DNA from: Topomyia yanbarensis
Taxonomy: Eukaryota; Arthropoda; Insecta; Diptera; Culicidae
NCBI RefSeq assembly: GCF_030247195.1
Contig: NC_080672.1
Span: 188,611,201 to 188,675,200 of the forward strand
Reading direction: 5' to 3'
Length of the DNA: 64,000 nt
A model generated the notes under the pieces. It ran no database searches. It worked only from the letters and a program-made list of their open reading frames with translations, and was not told the origin of the DNA. Shown piece after piece: positions 1-10,050 of the stretch (position 1 is its first letter; the number at the start of each line of letters is the position of its first letter). Both the position numbers and the translations under genes were made by a program.

Positions 1-1030
1 GTTTGCTGGTTTGTAGTCGAATGGAGCATTGTTTAGCTGATTCATCTGGGTATGTTAGGGCCGCGGAGAAACCTCCCCAGCACTCTCCAGAGTGTGGAGG
101 AGGGTCCGCGGAAAAAGTTGATTCCCGTTTAAATTGACTCAAAGATCCTAGCATCTTTTAAGAAGGCTAGTAGAGTCTCCTCTCGAACTGGGTCTTTATC
201 CAAAGCATTCCAATTGGACAAGGGCAGGTTGTACTGTTGACGAAGATCGTTTAGCTCTTGGCAGTTAATCAGTAAGTGTTCGACCGTCAGTCTAGTTTGG
301 CAGGATTTACAGATCGGAGGGTCGATACGTGATATGGTGTGAGCGTGAGTGATTTTTGTGTGTCCCACGCGGAACCGAAACAGAGCCCTCTGTTCGAGTC
401 TGCTGTCACGGTCGGTCTATCCTTCGAGTGTACACTTGACTTTTTGTAGATGTCCCTGGCTGCTTCTCCAATGGCTTGTAAAATTTGCTACCACTTTCCC
501 TTTGAACTCATTCAAGATGTCTGCCGTTGGAACCTTCTTGGTGAGTAAGGTGCTGGATTGACGTCCGAGGCATGCCAGGCGGTCTGCATCCTTATTACCG
601 TGGATGCCACTGTGTCCAGGGACCCTGCAGATGGAGGTGATTTGCTTCTTGGAAAGTTAGATCGACTTCCACCTAAACCAACCTGAAAACGCCTGTTACT
701 CAAAAATTTCTGCCCGAAGAGGCCTAAATTTCCTTCAATCCCCCATTGCCTAAGAGGATTCCTTCATGCCACGTAGTGTTGTAGGCCTTGACTAAGTCTA
801 GAATTGCGATGTCGATATGGTGACCTATGGGCCTGAGTTGCCATTTCTCCGAAGGATCCCAAATGTACTCCGGCACCGAGTCCTTTGTGAAAAGCGAACT
901 GTCTGAGGTCTAGCAGGTTACGATTCTCCAGGAGCGTGGTCAGTCTTCGGTTTACCATCCTTTCCATCACCTTAGATGTGCACGGGAGAAGGCTTATTGG
1001 GCGTAAATCACTTACTATTCTGGGTCGTTT
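1..1030 (-). mobile_element. RNase-H-type LINE fragment (LINE A), decayed
   Basis: Minus-strand remnant of a non-LTR retrotransposon ORF2, running off the left edge. Around 1040-780 the translation has the reverse-transcriptase block SDLRPISLLPCTSKVMERMV followed by a QFAFHKGLG segment. A second RT piece (FLSNRRFQVGLGG) follows in another frame near 700. At 368-129 there is the C-terminal cysteine-histidine zinc motif (CKSCQTRLTVEHLLINC), ending at a stop near 129. About half the RT and most of the RNase H are missing or frame-shifted, so this is dead. The motif style fits the LOA/R1-like group of RNase-H-bearing LINEs, but the clade call is tentative. LINE B lies directly upstream, its tail abutting the RT block. 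Confidence 0.7.
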
Positions 1031-2370
1031 CTTTTTTGTATTTGTATTTGTAAAAATTTTATTCATCTAACATTTAATGTCTTAATGAAATTTCCTAAAA
1101 CTAGTGTGATTCAATTCGTCTTCTAAATACAGATGCTGTGAGGTTAAAATCAAATCTCCGAACCATTGCGATGACAGGACTGTTGGCAGCATAGTCAGTT
1201 GGTCTCATTTCAGGAACAAGCATAACTCTTTGGTGAAGAGTACGAGATGACGCATAGAAATGCATTTGTGCTAGTAGGTCAGGAACATCGTATTCATCCA
1301 GAAGTATTTTGATAACAAAGACTGCAAGCGATGTCATTCTCCTTTCAGCAAGGGTGTGCAAGCCTAACAAAGTACAGCGGTCTTCATACGGCGGCAGGTT
1401 CCATGGCAAGAAACGCAGAGCGTACCTGACAAACCACCATCGATCCTATTGATCCAAACAGCATGGTAAGGATTCCAAACGACATTGCCAAATTCTAGCA
1501 TCGAACGCACTAATGAACAGTAAAGAGCTTTAAAACACAAAGGATCACGAAATTCGTTGGATATCTTAAACATAAATCCCATTTGTCAATTGGCCTTGTC
1601 GATTGTAGGATAGAAGTGACGATGATAAGTTAGCTTATAATCCAGTATTACTCCAAGGTCTTTGATGTAGTAAAAACGTTGTAGCTGATTTCCAGAAATA
1701 TTATAATTAAAAGGGATGGTGTTTCGATGAAAGCTGATGACACTGCATTTGGAAATGCACAAAACCATCATATTCCGCACACACCAGTCGTTAAGAGTAT
1801 CCAGAACGGCTTACAATACCAGGCAGTTGGACTGATCACGAATTACGTAATATAGTTTAACATCGTCAGCGAAAAATAGTTTGCCACCAGGATTCAAAAT
1901 ACCACCAACGTCGTTAATAAACAGCAAAAATAGTAGCGGTCCGAGTGTACTACCTTGAGGAACTCTAGAGCTGTTCGAAAAGCAATCAGACTGAGCAGTG
2001 CCAATACAAACAGCAACTTGACGATGAACGAGATATGATCGAAGCCACTCACAAAATCTAGTTGTGCAGCCAAGTTTTTTTTCAGTTTGGCAATCAGGAT
2101 ATCGTGATTTACTTTGTCAATGACGGATTTCAAATCAGTATATATCGCATCCACTTGAAGTTTTTGCACATATTATCCATACAAAATGATGTAAAGCTCA
2201 CTAGTTTGGTTTCCACCGAACGGCCAGGATAGAAACCATACTGACAGGTGCTAATATAGTGTCGACAGGAAACAAATAGTGTTTCGTTAACCAGTGACTC
2301 AATCAGTTTTGATTCAACTCCAAGCGAAGTAATTCCACGGTAATTTTCAACGTTACGCTTGTCGCCTTTT
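1031..2370 (-). mobile_element. Jockey/CR1-like LINE (LINE B), 3' half of ORF2
   Basis: Minus-strand 3' half of an ORF2 without RNase H. In order along the minus strand it shows the RT start KGDKRNVENYRGITSL, the catalytic-region remnant DAIYTDLKSVIDKVNHDILI, a KDLGVILDYKLTYHRHF block, a LEFGNVVWNPY block and the terminal LPPYEDRCTLLGLHTL block. These lie in at least five different frames, with stops, so it is a pseudogene. The 3' end carries a tail of TACAAA-type repeats followed by A's (about 1031-1055). The upstream half lies 29.5 kb away at 31881-33420: that half stops at IPIFKK and this one begins at KGDKRN, and repeat R occupies the junction on both sides. Confidence 0.8.
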
Positions 2371-2676
2371 GACATTAAAAATGTCTTACTCCACTATCTG
2401 GGGCTAGGTGTCATTCTAAAATCTAAACTATCTCCCATGTAACGAAACTATGTAAGTTTTGCACGCTTATAACTCCGATATTACTAGATGGATTTTAATC
2501 ATTCATACACCAACCGATTCAGAAACACCTATCTTAAATATTGGTAATAATTTAATATCTCCCCAATAAAAGTAGACTTTTGGAAATTGGTATAATTAAA
2601 AAGTTCACGAAAAACGGGAAAATTACCATTCGTGTGGCAGATTTCTCAGACACAGCCGTCATTAGAGGGTTCCTTA
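2371..2676 (-). repeat. Repeat R, third copy, segment 1 (terminal end)
   Basis: Reverse complement of the right end of the complete R copies at 25479-27570 and 49159-51229. It starts with the palindromic end GACATTAAAAATGTC and shares the long block about fading 'ATATCTCCCCAATAAAAG'-type sequence. It stops at TTA (2674-2676), exactly where element T begins. R resumes after T at 11406, so 2371-2676 plus 11406-12189 plus 30109-31880 form one interrupted R copy. Confidence 0.85.
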
Positions 2677-2947
2677 AGCTACCAGTACACTGTTTGTAAT
2701 AACGTCAAATATTTGACATCTTTCGTGAAATAAATTTGAACTGCTGTGCAGGGTTGCCAAAATTAAATCTGTATTTTTTACCTAAAAAATCTTTTCATCT
2801 GTATTTACTCTTCGAAAAATCTGTGTCAATATCTTTAGCGAATCAGTTGAGTCGTTTAACCTTTTGCTAGATTATCTATCGAAGATATTAATTCCTGTTG
2901 TTTAAGTCAGTCAAGCAAGGACCTGTTTATATTTTCGTAAAAAAACA

Positions 2948-3148
2948 CTACAAATCGTTCTGATACTTTACATCCAGAAACTTGAACTTTATCGATGTAC
3001 ACAATGGAAAAATAATTTTCTTCTTCATTAGTTCTGTTGTTGTTTCGGGAAGCACATCGACGCTCTGATTTGTTTGCCTTTTCTGAGGTGTTGTTTGTTT
3101 CGAACCCGCGAAATATTTCGTTGCTGACATCCAGATCATACGAGGCAC
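2948..3148 (-). CDS. 66-aa ORF of unknown function, divergent partner in hAT-like element A
   Basis: Small basic ORF (starts MPRMIWMSATKYFAGSKQ) read on the minus strand. Its start codon lies 131 bp from that of the PHD-type ORF at 3280, so the two share a divergent intergenic region. The same 66-codon frame is intact in copy B (61630-61830) with one residue changed (T to K). No domain is recognised. It could be a real small protein, an exon of a spliced product, or an open frame kept by chance because the copies are young. Base differences between the copies are too few to judge constraint. Confidence 0.35.
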   Translation of the reverse strand: MPRMIWMSATKYFAGSKQTTPQKRQTNQSVDVLPETTTELMKKKIIFPLCTSIKFKFLDVKYQNDL

Positions 3149-3279
3149 TAATTAGTTTGGAATGATCCTAGCGAAAATGGCCGCAATTATAATTCAAAAA
3201 GTGAACTGAAAATAGACTGCATCTATCACTCATTACTGTCCGACTTTGTTTTGTTGTATACCAACGAATACGTATTGCG

Positions 3280-3984
3280 ATGAGCTGCCACAAGTGTTCT
3301 TTACCTATTGTTGGTGGTGAGCTGTACGCGATGTGCGAGGGCCGATGTAAGCAAGGTTTTCACGCAAAGTGTGTTGAGATGAATATTTACGGCTTCAACA
3401 AGAATTTAATATGGCTTTGTGACGAATGTCTGTGTTTTTTCCACAAGACGCGGTATGTTGATGAGCCCTCCGGTTCATCAAAGCAGATGGAAGAGCAAAT
3501 AAAATGCGTGAACGATAAAATTACGCTAATATATAACGCACTTGCGCTGAATGAACAGCCACACTCCCATGCAGAACGTAATTCTACGCCAATGTTGACT
3601 ACGCGGAAAGCAATGGAATCGAAAGTAAGCAATCTTCACCGATCTGTTGTTCCAGATCTGATCGACTCGCTGCAGGAAGGAAATAAGTTCGCTCTATGCC
3701 TTACGAACATTGATGGGTGTGCAACTGAAAGTGATGTTAGCTGTATGGTATCTGAGTCGCTAAGCCTTACTGAGGTCGATGAGGTGGAAGTTAAAAAGTT
3801 AGTACCTAAATGGAAGAACTGCGAAACTCTTGACTTTGCATCATTCAAAGTCGTCGTAAGCGAGAAATGGAAATCGGTAGCAATGAAAAATTCTACTTGG
3901 CCTCCGGGAGTGAAACACCGAGAGTTCATCAGTTTACGTAACTCAACATGGAAACCTGCCTATTGGGAATCAACTCGCTTATAA
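3280..3984 (+). CDS. PHD-finger protein with FP/LINE-ORF1-like C-terminal domain
   Basis: Complete 234-codon ORF. Residues 3-48 form a PHD/treble-clef type zinc finger: C3-x2-C6, C18-x3-C22, H27-x2-C30, C45-x2-C48. A short linker and helical segment follow (about 65-120). The C-terminal part (about 125-225) has the pattern CETLDFASFKVVV...TWPPGVKHREF, the fold signature seen in PHD-containing ORF1 proteins of CR1-type LINEs and in baculovirus FP-type proteins. In LINEs such proteins bind RNA; here the gene sits inside a DNA transposon with hAT-like ends, an unusual home. Copy A lacks three residues after C30 that copy B has (GLGE there, E here), and copy B is otherwise frame-shifted. Differences between the copies are mostly amino-acid-changing. 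The start is the first ATG before the finger. The fold assignment is mine; any role in transposition is unknown. Confidence 0.65.
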   Translation: MSCHKCSLPIVGGELYAMCEGRCKQGFHAKCVEMNIYGFNKNLIWLCDECLCFFHKTRYVDEPSGSSKQMEEQIKCVNDKITLIYNALALNEQPHSHAERNSTPMLTTRKAMESKVSNLHRSVVPDLIDSLQEGNKFALCLTNIDGCATESDVSCMVSESLSLTEVDEVEVKKLVPKWKNCETLDFASFKVVVSEKWKSVAMKNSTWPPGVKHREFISLRNSTWKPAYWESTRL

Positions 3985-4831
3985 TTCTAGGAAACAAGTG
4001 AGATGTTTTTTTTTATTGTGCTGAGTTGTTCTGAATGAATTGTAATTTCGTTAATGTTTACATTATGTTGTAGAGTATTATTAAATTTGTCCACTGTTTG
4101 TTGAATATGATAGCAACTGGAGCTCTCAAAAGACTGTTGACATACACGTAAGATTTCCAAGCATAGATATAAGTTACTCATAAGAAATACATAGTTTTAA
4201 AAATCGTCTGTACGGTGTATACCGAAGATATGAAAATAAAATAAAAAATAAAAAATAAATGACATTTGTTGATATATAATGTTATATACATTAAGTTGAC
4301 CAATGTAGCAGTCGAATTTTGAAACAAAAAATTGAGAATTAACAAAGTCACAGAACTTTACAATTAACGTTGCTAGAAGTAGACTTCAGCCAGGCGTTTG
4401 CTGAGTGCTAACCTGAGAGTATTCAAACCTTTAGATTTCAGAGTGAGCGACCATTCTGAAAAGTGAAGATATATTTTAATATAGAGGGCTAAGCTGAAAG
4501 AGACAGAGAGGAAGTATTGCGGAAACTGAAAAAAATATTTCTAAAAATAGTTTTTGTAACATAATTTCTCAAAAATCTGTATATCTGTAGATACATGCAA
4601 AAATCTGTATATCTGTACATACAGATTCTTGATCTGAAAATAGTCAAAAAATCTGTATAAACACAGATTATTCTGTATTTTTGGTAACCCTGGCTGTGTA
4701 CTGGGTCTTCAAATATTTGATCAAACACAGTTTGCCAAATTTTTCATTCGTGTTTGTCAAAGCGATTATTTGTCTATTTGTCAAACAGTGTACTGACCAG
4801 TTTGTCAAAACTTCAAACAGCGTAACGCTGC

Positions 4832-4946
4832 AGTTTGTCAAACTTGTCGATGGAAAAGTTTGTCAAATTTGTTGATGGAGAAGTTTGTCAAACTTGTTAA
4901 AGGAGAAATTTGTCAAACTTGTTGATGGAGAAGTTTGACAAACGTG
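4832..4946. repeat. 25-bp minisatellite in T subterminal region
   Basis: Four and a half copies of a 25 bp unit of the form AGTTTGTCAAACTTGTTGATGGAGA, with a few substitutions. It lies in the left subterminal zone of element T, where isolated TTTGTCAAAC words are also frequent. Confidence 0.85.
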
Positions 4947-4989
4947 CTTTGCTCATTCAGGATAGCAAAATACGCCGTACGCGAAACTG

Positions 4990-5640
4990 ATTTGTTTTGA
5001 CAGAATTTGTTGTCAAAACGAAAAAAAGTTAAGGTTTGAAATTCGGCTGATTGATTGATTGTTTTATTTACGTGGCTTCAAATAATTCATTCGCCACGTT
5101 AAAAAAAATCGGCGCTATTTTGATATTGTTGGTATTTGTCTTTCCAGGAAAATCATGCCTCAAATAAATCGGAAAGGTACAAACTATTTGAATTCATTTG
5201 TTTGATACATGCTGAAATGTAAGCAAATGCCATTTCTTTTGAATCCTTTCCGATAGTTCATCAAGAATCAGCTGCTCTTGAAAAGCATACAGCAGTTGAG
5301 TATACTGCCAGTCTTGCGTGGTATTATTGTCGAATGTATCTAGTTGAATTCTACATCCTGGTCGGACCGTAGCCTGTGTTGACTATTGTTATTTCATCAT
5401 AAAGTACTGAATGAGCTCATGGAAGTCGAGATGATGAAGTCTATCGATAGCAATTCCATCGAATCCATCAAACGGAACCTGCGTCTGGCGCTGGATATTT
5501 ACGCTACTAATGTTGGTGCGCCAAATATTACCCAATAAACGCGTACACTATCCTCAGAACTTGCCAAAAACATGCTCAGGAAAAATTGCTCAAGTTGCCC
5601 GGTGTTGTGCTTGGTAGCTTTAACGATTTGGGAACGAAAA
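4990..5640. other. Interior of T flanking the zinc-finger pseudogene; unassigned coding-like stretch
   Basis: Moderate GC. On the plus strand 5398-5537 reads as an open, gene-like stretch (LNELMEVEMMKSIDSNSIES, then LRLALDIYATNVGAPNITQ and a stop), which I do not recognise. A pyrimidine-rich acceptor-like TTTGTCTTTCCAG is at about 5128-5140. This may be the tail of a neighbouring gene picked up together with the zinc-finger gene, or chance. No further support. Confidence 0.25.
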
Positions 5641-5817
5641 AGTTATTTTAGCTTCGGCAAATCGCCTCTCCTTCGTCCGTCTCCAGATCGCTCAAAACCT
5701 CTGTCGAACCGTTTGTGTTTGTTTTTGTTGCTCATGTGGTACACCCCGCGTTGCTGATGCTTGAATGTTTGGCTGCAGATTTTACACGAGCACATCTTTT
5801 CCTTCACGTCGGTATTA

Positions 5818-6334
5818 CCCAGTGAGCAAATTTTCTGGCAGAGACCGTTCTGCTAGATTTCTGTAAGTCTTGGTTTGGTAACCCTGTCAGATTTCTGCGC
5901 GTATCCTGTCGGATTAGTTGAGGTAGGGCGAACTCGGTTTCGCTGGCGTTTTCTGGCAAATTTTGATAGGAACCGAGCTAAACCCTGGCATAACTCGGAC
6001 ATAAACTGTGCAAAGATCCTGGCAATTCCTACCTGGTAGAATTTAGCACGAATCGAGCAAAACATCTGACAAAGATGTGGCAGGACGCGTGCAGGGATCT
6101 TGGCCGTACATTTCTGGCTCGATTGTGGATAAAAGTGAGCAGCGCCGGTTGGTTTTAGAGATGGTCGGGTTTCAATTTTTTCGAACCCGAACCCGAGCGC
6201 ATGAAAATTTAAAAACCGCGAATTCGTTGCCAGCATTCTCGCACAAATCGCGCAAAATGCTCGCAGAAACTCTGCCAGAATCAATTTCGCTTTGCTCAAC
6301 TTTTGCTAACTTTCTGCTTGCCACGCTGACCGGG
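5818..6334. mobile_element. TA-flanked MITE inside the zinc-finger pseudogene
   Basis: The ends are CCCAGTGAGC at 5818 and the imperfect inverse GCTGACCGGG ending 6334, flanked by TA on both sides (5816-5817 and 6335-6336). Removing the element and one TA restores the zinc-finger reading frame across the junction (AAG GCT TCT AAT ACC GAC), which fixes the boundaries. The interior repeats TTCTGGCA and GAGCAAA words. TA duplication suggests a Tc1/mariner-type MITE. Long open frames inside it are not coding. Confidence 0.85.
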
Positions 6335-6982
6335 TAGAAGCCTTGCATTTGGTCACATATGTGTTATACTTTTTACCACAATCGCGACAATCGAACAGTT
6401 TCCCATGCAACTTCTCGTGCAGCCGGAAGCTTTTCGCCGATCGGTAGACCTTGCTACATACTCGACATTTGTGCTCGGGCAGTATATCGACTTCGCGTCC
6501 TATACCATTATCTGGTTGTGTTGGGTTCGCAGGTGTACCGTCAGATTGTAGGATTGAGTGAATCCTTGGTCGCAGTATTCGCACACGTACGGAGTTTTCC
6601 CGGGTGTGCAACTTGACGTGTATCTTTAGCGTTATCGATTGAGTGAATGTTTTCTAACAGTGGGGGCACATTTGAAGGGCTTTTCACCTGAAACAGTAAA
6701 CAGTATATAATTGGAATTTACAGAAAAGAAAATAAGTAAAACCTTAACCTACTCGTGTGCCATCGCATGTGCGTCGTCATCAGGTACTTGTCTGCAAACT
6801 CTTTATTACAATATAGACATCGGTTCCGAGTGGGTAATGAACGATCCTTCTTTAGCGTCAAACCATCCCCATTTCTCCCTTCGAACTATTTTGTTTCATC
6901 TTGCGATCCGGATCCATAAATCGACGAAAACGCACTGCAAATCACCCATTTCAACTATTTCCTCTCCCAACCCCCTAATAAC

Positions 6983-9527
6983 AGAAATTCAAATGGCATA
7001 TGCTAACAAAGAGCAGATGGCATCAGTATTCTTGGATATTAAGGGGGCTTTCGATTCAGTTTCGATCAACATTCTTTATGAGAAGTTGCATCAGCATGGT
7101 CTTTCGCCAATTTTAAATAACTTTTTGCTAAACCTGTTGTCTAAAAAACAAATGCATTTCTCGCATGGCGATTTATCGACATCACGATTTAGCTACATGG
7201 GCCTTCCCCAGGGCTCATGTCTAAGCCCTCTCCTCTACAATTTTTACGTGAATGACATTGACGAATGTCTTGTCAATTCCTGCACGCTAAGGCAGCTTGC
7301 AGATGACGGTGTGGTCTCTATTACAGGTCCTAAAGCCGTCGACTTGCAAGGACCACTGCAAGATACCTTGGACAATTTGTCTGCATGGGCTCTCCAACTG
7401 GGTATCGAGTTCTCCACGGAGAAAACTGAGCTAGTCGTATTTTCTAGAAAGCGTGAACCAGCGCAACTACAGCTTCAATTAATGGATCAAACTATTGCTC
7501 AGGCTTCAACATTCAAATATCTCGGAGTATGGTTCGACTCTAAAGGTACCTGGGGATGTCACATTAGGTATCTGAAACAGAAGTGCCAACAAAGGATCAA
7601 CTTTTTCCGTACAATAACTGGAACATGGTGGGGTGCCCATCCAGGAGACCTAATCAGGTTGTACCAAACAACGATATTATCAGTGTTGGAGTACGGATGT
7701 TTCTGCTTTCGCTCCGCTGCGAACATACACTTCATCAAACTGGAGCGAATCCAGTATCGTTGCTTGCGTATTGCCTTGGGTTGCATGCACTCGACCCATA
7801 CGATGAGTCTCGAAGTGCTGGCGGGCGTTCTTCCGCTGAAAAATCGATTCTGGGACCTCTCATATCGATTGCTCATTCGATGCGATATTCTGAACCCATT
7901 GGTGATTGCAAATTGCGAAAGGCTTGTTGAGCTTAATTCTCAGACCCGATTCATGTCCTTGTACTTCGATTACATGGCACAGAACATCAATTCATCTACA
8001 TATAACGTCAACCGTGCTCATCTCTTAGATACTTCTGATCCAACTGTATTTTTCGATACATCCATGAAGGAAGAGATTTGTGGAATTCCGGATCATATTC
8101 GCCCACAAGTGGTCCCAAATATTTTCTATAACAAATACCATCAAGTCGGCTGCGCCAAAATGTTCTACACTGACGGATCAATTCTCGACGGGTCCACAGG
8201 CTTCGGTATCTTCAACGAAAATCTTGCTGCCTCATTCAAACTCAATGATCCTGCTTCAATTTACGTCGCAGAATTAGCTGCCATTCAGTATACTCTCGGG
8301 ATCATTGACACCCTGCCCTCAGACCATTACTTCATCGTTTCGGATAGTCTCAGCTCCATTGAGGCCATCCGTGCGGCGAAGCCTGGAAAGTAGAGATGGG
8401 CCATTCGTTCGCGAACGGTTCAAGTGAACTGGTTCTTCGAAGAGAATGAGCGAACGGAAGTTCTTTTTAAAAGAACGGTAGTTCACAATTCTCTTCAAAG
8501 CGAATGAACTGAACCTGACCCAAAGCCGTTTGGCGAATTTCTCGGACCGATTTTTAGGTGAACGAATGAAAATGAACCGACTTGCCGTCCCACAAACCGC
8601 TCTCTGTGCTCTCCGAGAATGGAACCGGCGAAGAACGACTCATCACATTCTCTATTTCTCTAGTTATACATCATGAAGAAATCGCTACCCTTGATGAACT
8701 TGTTAAGCATACAGGGGTATAATAGTTTGGGCACCATCTGTTTGGTTCCTCTCCAAGAATCGAATGTTTTGAGAGACATTCGCTAGATACAAGTAAAATA
8801 TCAGCTGAACGGAAGAACGGTTCATCTGAACTAGTTCTTTTTACAGAACTGTTCAGTCGGGAATGGTTCTGCGAAGTGAACTGTTTCGCCCATCTCTACT
8901 GGAAAGTACTCACCGTATTTCCTGGGGAAAATACGGGAATATCTGAGTGCTTTATCTGAAAAATCTTACCAGATTACCTTGGTTTGGGTCCCGTCACATT
9001 GTTCTATTGCGGGCAATGAGAAGGCGGACTCTTTAGCCAAGGTGGGCGCATTAGAAGGCGACACTTACGAAAGACCAATTTGCTTCAACGAATTTTTCAG
9101 TATCTCTCGTCAGAGGACGCTCGATAGTTGGCAAACCTCATGGAGCAATGGGCATCTGGGACGGTGGCTACATTCCATTATCCCGAAGGTATCAACGAAT
9201 GCTTGGTTTAAGGGGTTGGATGTGAACCGGGACTTTATTCGTACGATGTCAAGGATCATGTCCAACCATTACTCGTTTGACGCGCATCTCCGTCGTATAG
9301 GGCTTGCTGAAAATAATCATTGTGTTTGTGAGAACGGCTATCACGACATCGAGCATGTTGTTTGGCTGTGCGCAGAGTACTGTGTTGCCAGGTCCCAACT
9401 AATAGATTCCCTTCGGGCCCGAGGTAGATCACCCTATGTGCCAGTCCGGGACGTCCTGGCAAGCCGTGACCACCCCTATATCTTTCTTATCTATATCTTT
9501 TTGAAAACCATTGATGTCCAAGTTTAA
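6983..9527 (+). pseudogene. I-clade LINE ORF2 remnant: RT, RNase H and C-terminal zinc motif
   Basis: The reading frame enters within the RT at KEQMASVFLDIKGAFDSVS. RT motifs GLPQGSCLSPLLYNFYVND and LRQLADDGVV follow, the latter holding the catalytic aspartate pair. RNase H starts at KMFYTDGS, continues through AELAAIQYTL and SDSLSS, and after the MITE resumes with HCSIAGNEKADSLAKVGA. The C-terminus has CVCENGYHDIEHVVWLC and stops at 9527. Except for the MITE the frame is open from 6983 to 9527, and the MITE removal plus one copy of its duplication is frame-neutral, so the insertion, along with 5' truncation, is what killed it. The 90-odd codons read upstream of 6983 in the same frame belong to antisense zinc-finger sequence, not to the LINE. 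Closely related to the protein at 13481-15634. Confidence 0.93.
8391..8898. mobile_element. hAT-type MITE with perfect 8-bp target duplication
   Basis: A 508 bp element with inverted ends TAGAGATGGGC and GCCCATCTCTA. The 8 bp CTGGAAAG is duplicated on both sides (8383-8390 and 8899-8906). Taking it out restores the LINE RNase H frame (AAG CCT GGA AAG TAC TCA), confirming both boundaries. The interior is rich in GAAC/GTTC palindromic words (GAACGGTTC and similar), typical of a foldback MITE. No ORF. Confidence 0.97.
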
Positions 9528-10000
9528 TACATTTTACCCTCTCTCATTCACAGTAGAATCTCACCAACCTATCCCTGTATCTACAATATGGCATTGCTTC
9601 ACGAGTCTTCGGTGCACACTCTTCTTGATAACCGTCTATCCAGAACATCATGACATACCGCACATGCAGATGATATAGAGTGCCAATAATTATCCGAAAT
9701 ATAGACCCTCCCCTCGCCCCTGCGATTACAGGCTGGAAACTACAACACTACAACAAAGTGTGCATATCCGCCACAATGATCAATCAGCAAACGACGATGT
9801 CAATTACACAATATGTATCCCACTTCCTACCTCTTTCCTATACTTACATAAGAGGGGAGCAAGCCGCCCCTAAATACGGCTTTCCCTTCCCCCACTAACA
9901 TGTGACATGTAATATAAAAAAAATTAATTATCGGCCTCGTTAAGCTACAGCATTTGGGCCTAAATAAACGTATTTTAAGATAAAAAAAACCCCTAATAAC

Positions 10001-10050
10001 GTAAATCTTCCCGTTCTCTCCCTTGATGCGCATTTCAGTTTTTGGTTCCA
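10001..10050. other. Junction of LINE 3' end with zinc-finger exon
   Basis: The right-hand copy of the CCCCTAATAAC duplication ends at 10000, and antisense zinc-finger exon sequence continues to the right. The exon frame has a stop shortly past the insertion point on the other side, so a splice site or decay is assumed there. Confidence 0.6.

Larger units (their letters stand above)
2749..4692 (+). mobile_element. hAT-like non-autonomous element, copy A, carrying two divergent ORFs
   Basis: The element starts CAGGGTTGCCAAAA and ends with the inverted form TTTTTGGTAACCCTG, so terminal inverted repeats CAGGGTTRCCAAAA are visible. Both subterminal zones repeat the word AAATCTGTAT many times (2775-2840 and 4560-4680). 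The nearest flanking direct repeat is 6 bp, GCTGTG (2743-2748 and 4693-4698). The second copy at 60112-62028 is nearly identical and has a clean 8 bp duplication, which points to the hAT superfamily. No transposase is present. Copy A carries an intact 234-codon PHD-type ORF on the plus strand and a 66-codon ORF on the minus strand. Confidence 0.85.
6983..9989 (+). mobile_element. 5'-truncated I-clade LINE copy, interrupted by a hAT MITE
   Basis: A plus-strand LINE begins abruptly inside the RT domain and ends in an A-run (9982-9989) after a 3' UTR with AATAAACGTA, a motif also just before the A-tail of the related full-length element at 13166-21629. An 11 bp target duplication CCCCTAATAAC flanks it (6972-6982 and 9990-10000). 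The insertion splits the zinc-finger pseudogene, lying opposite to it. The 508 bp MITE at 8391-8898 interrupts its RNase H domain. Confidence 0.93.

Noticed and set aside
2743..4698. 8-bp target duplication for hAT-like copy A
   Set aside because: Only six bases (GCTGTG) match; I do not claim eight.
5853..6299. 148-codon minus-strand frame
   Set aside because: Lies inside the TA-flanked MITE; alanine/arginine-rich reading of repeated TTCTGGCA words.
6711..6982. N-terminal extension of the LINE frame
   Set aside because: Sequence is the antisense of a zinc-finger exon and intron; the LINE starts at 6983 after the target duplication.
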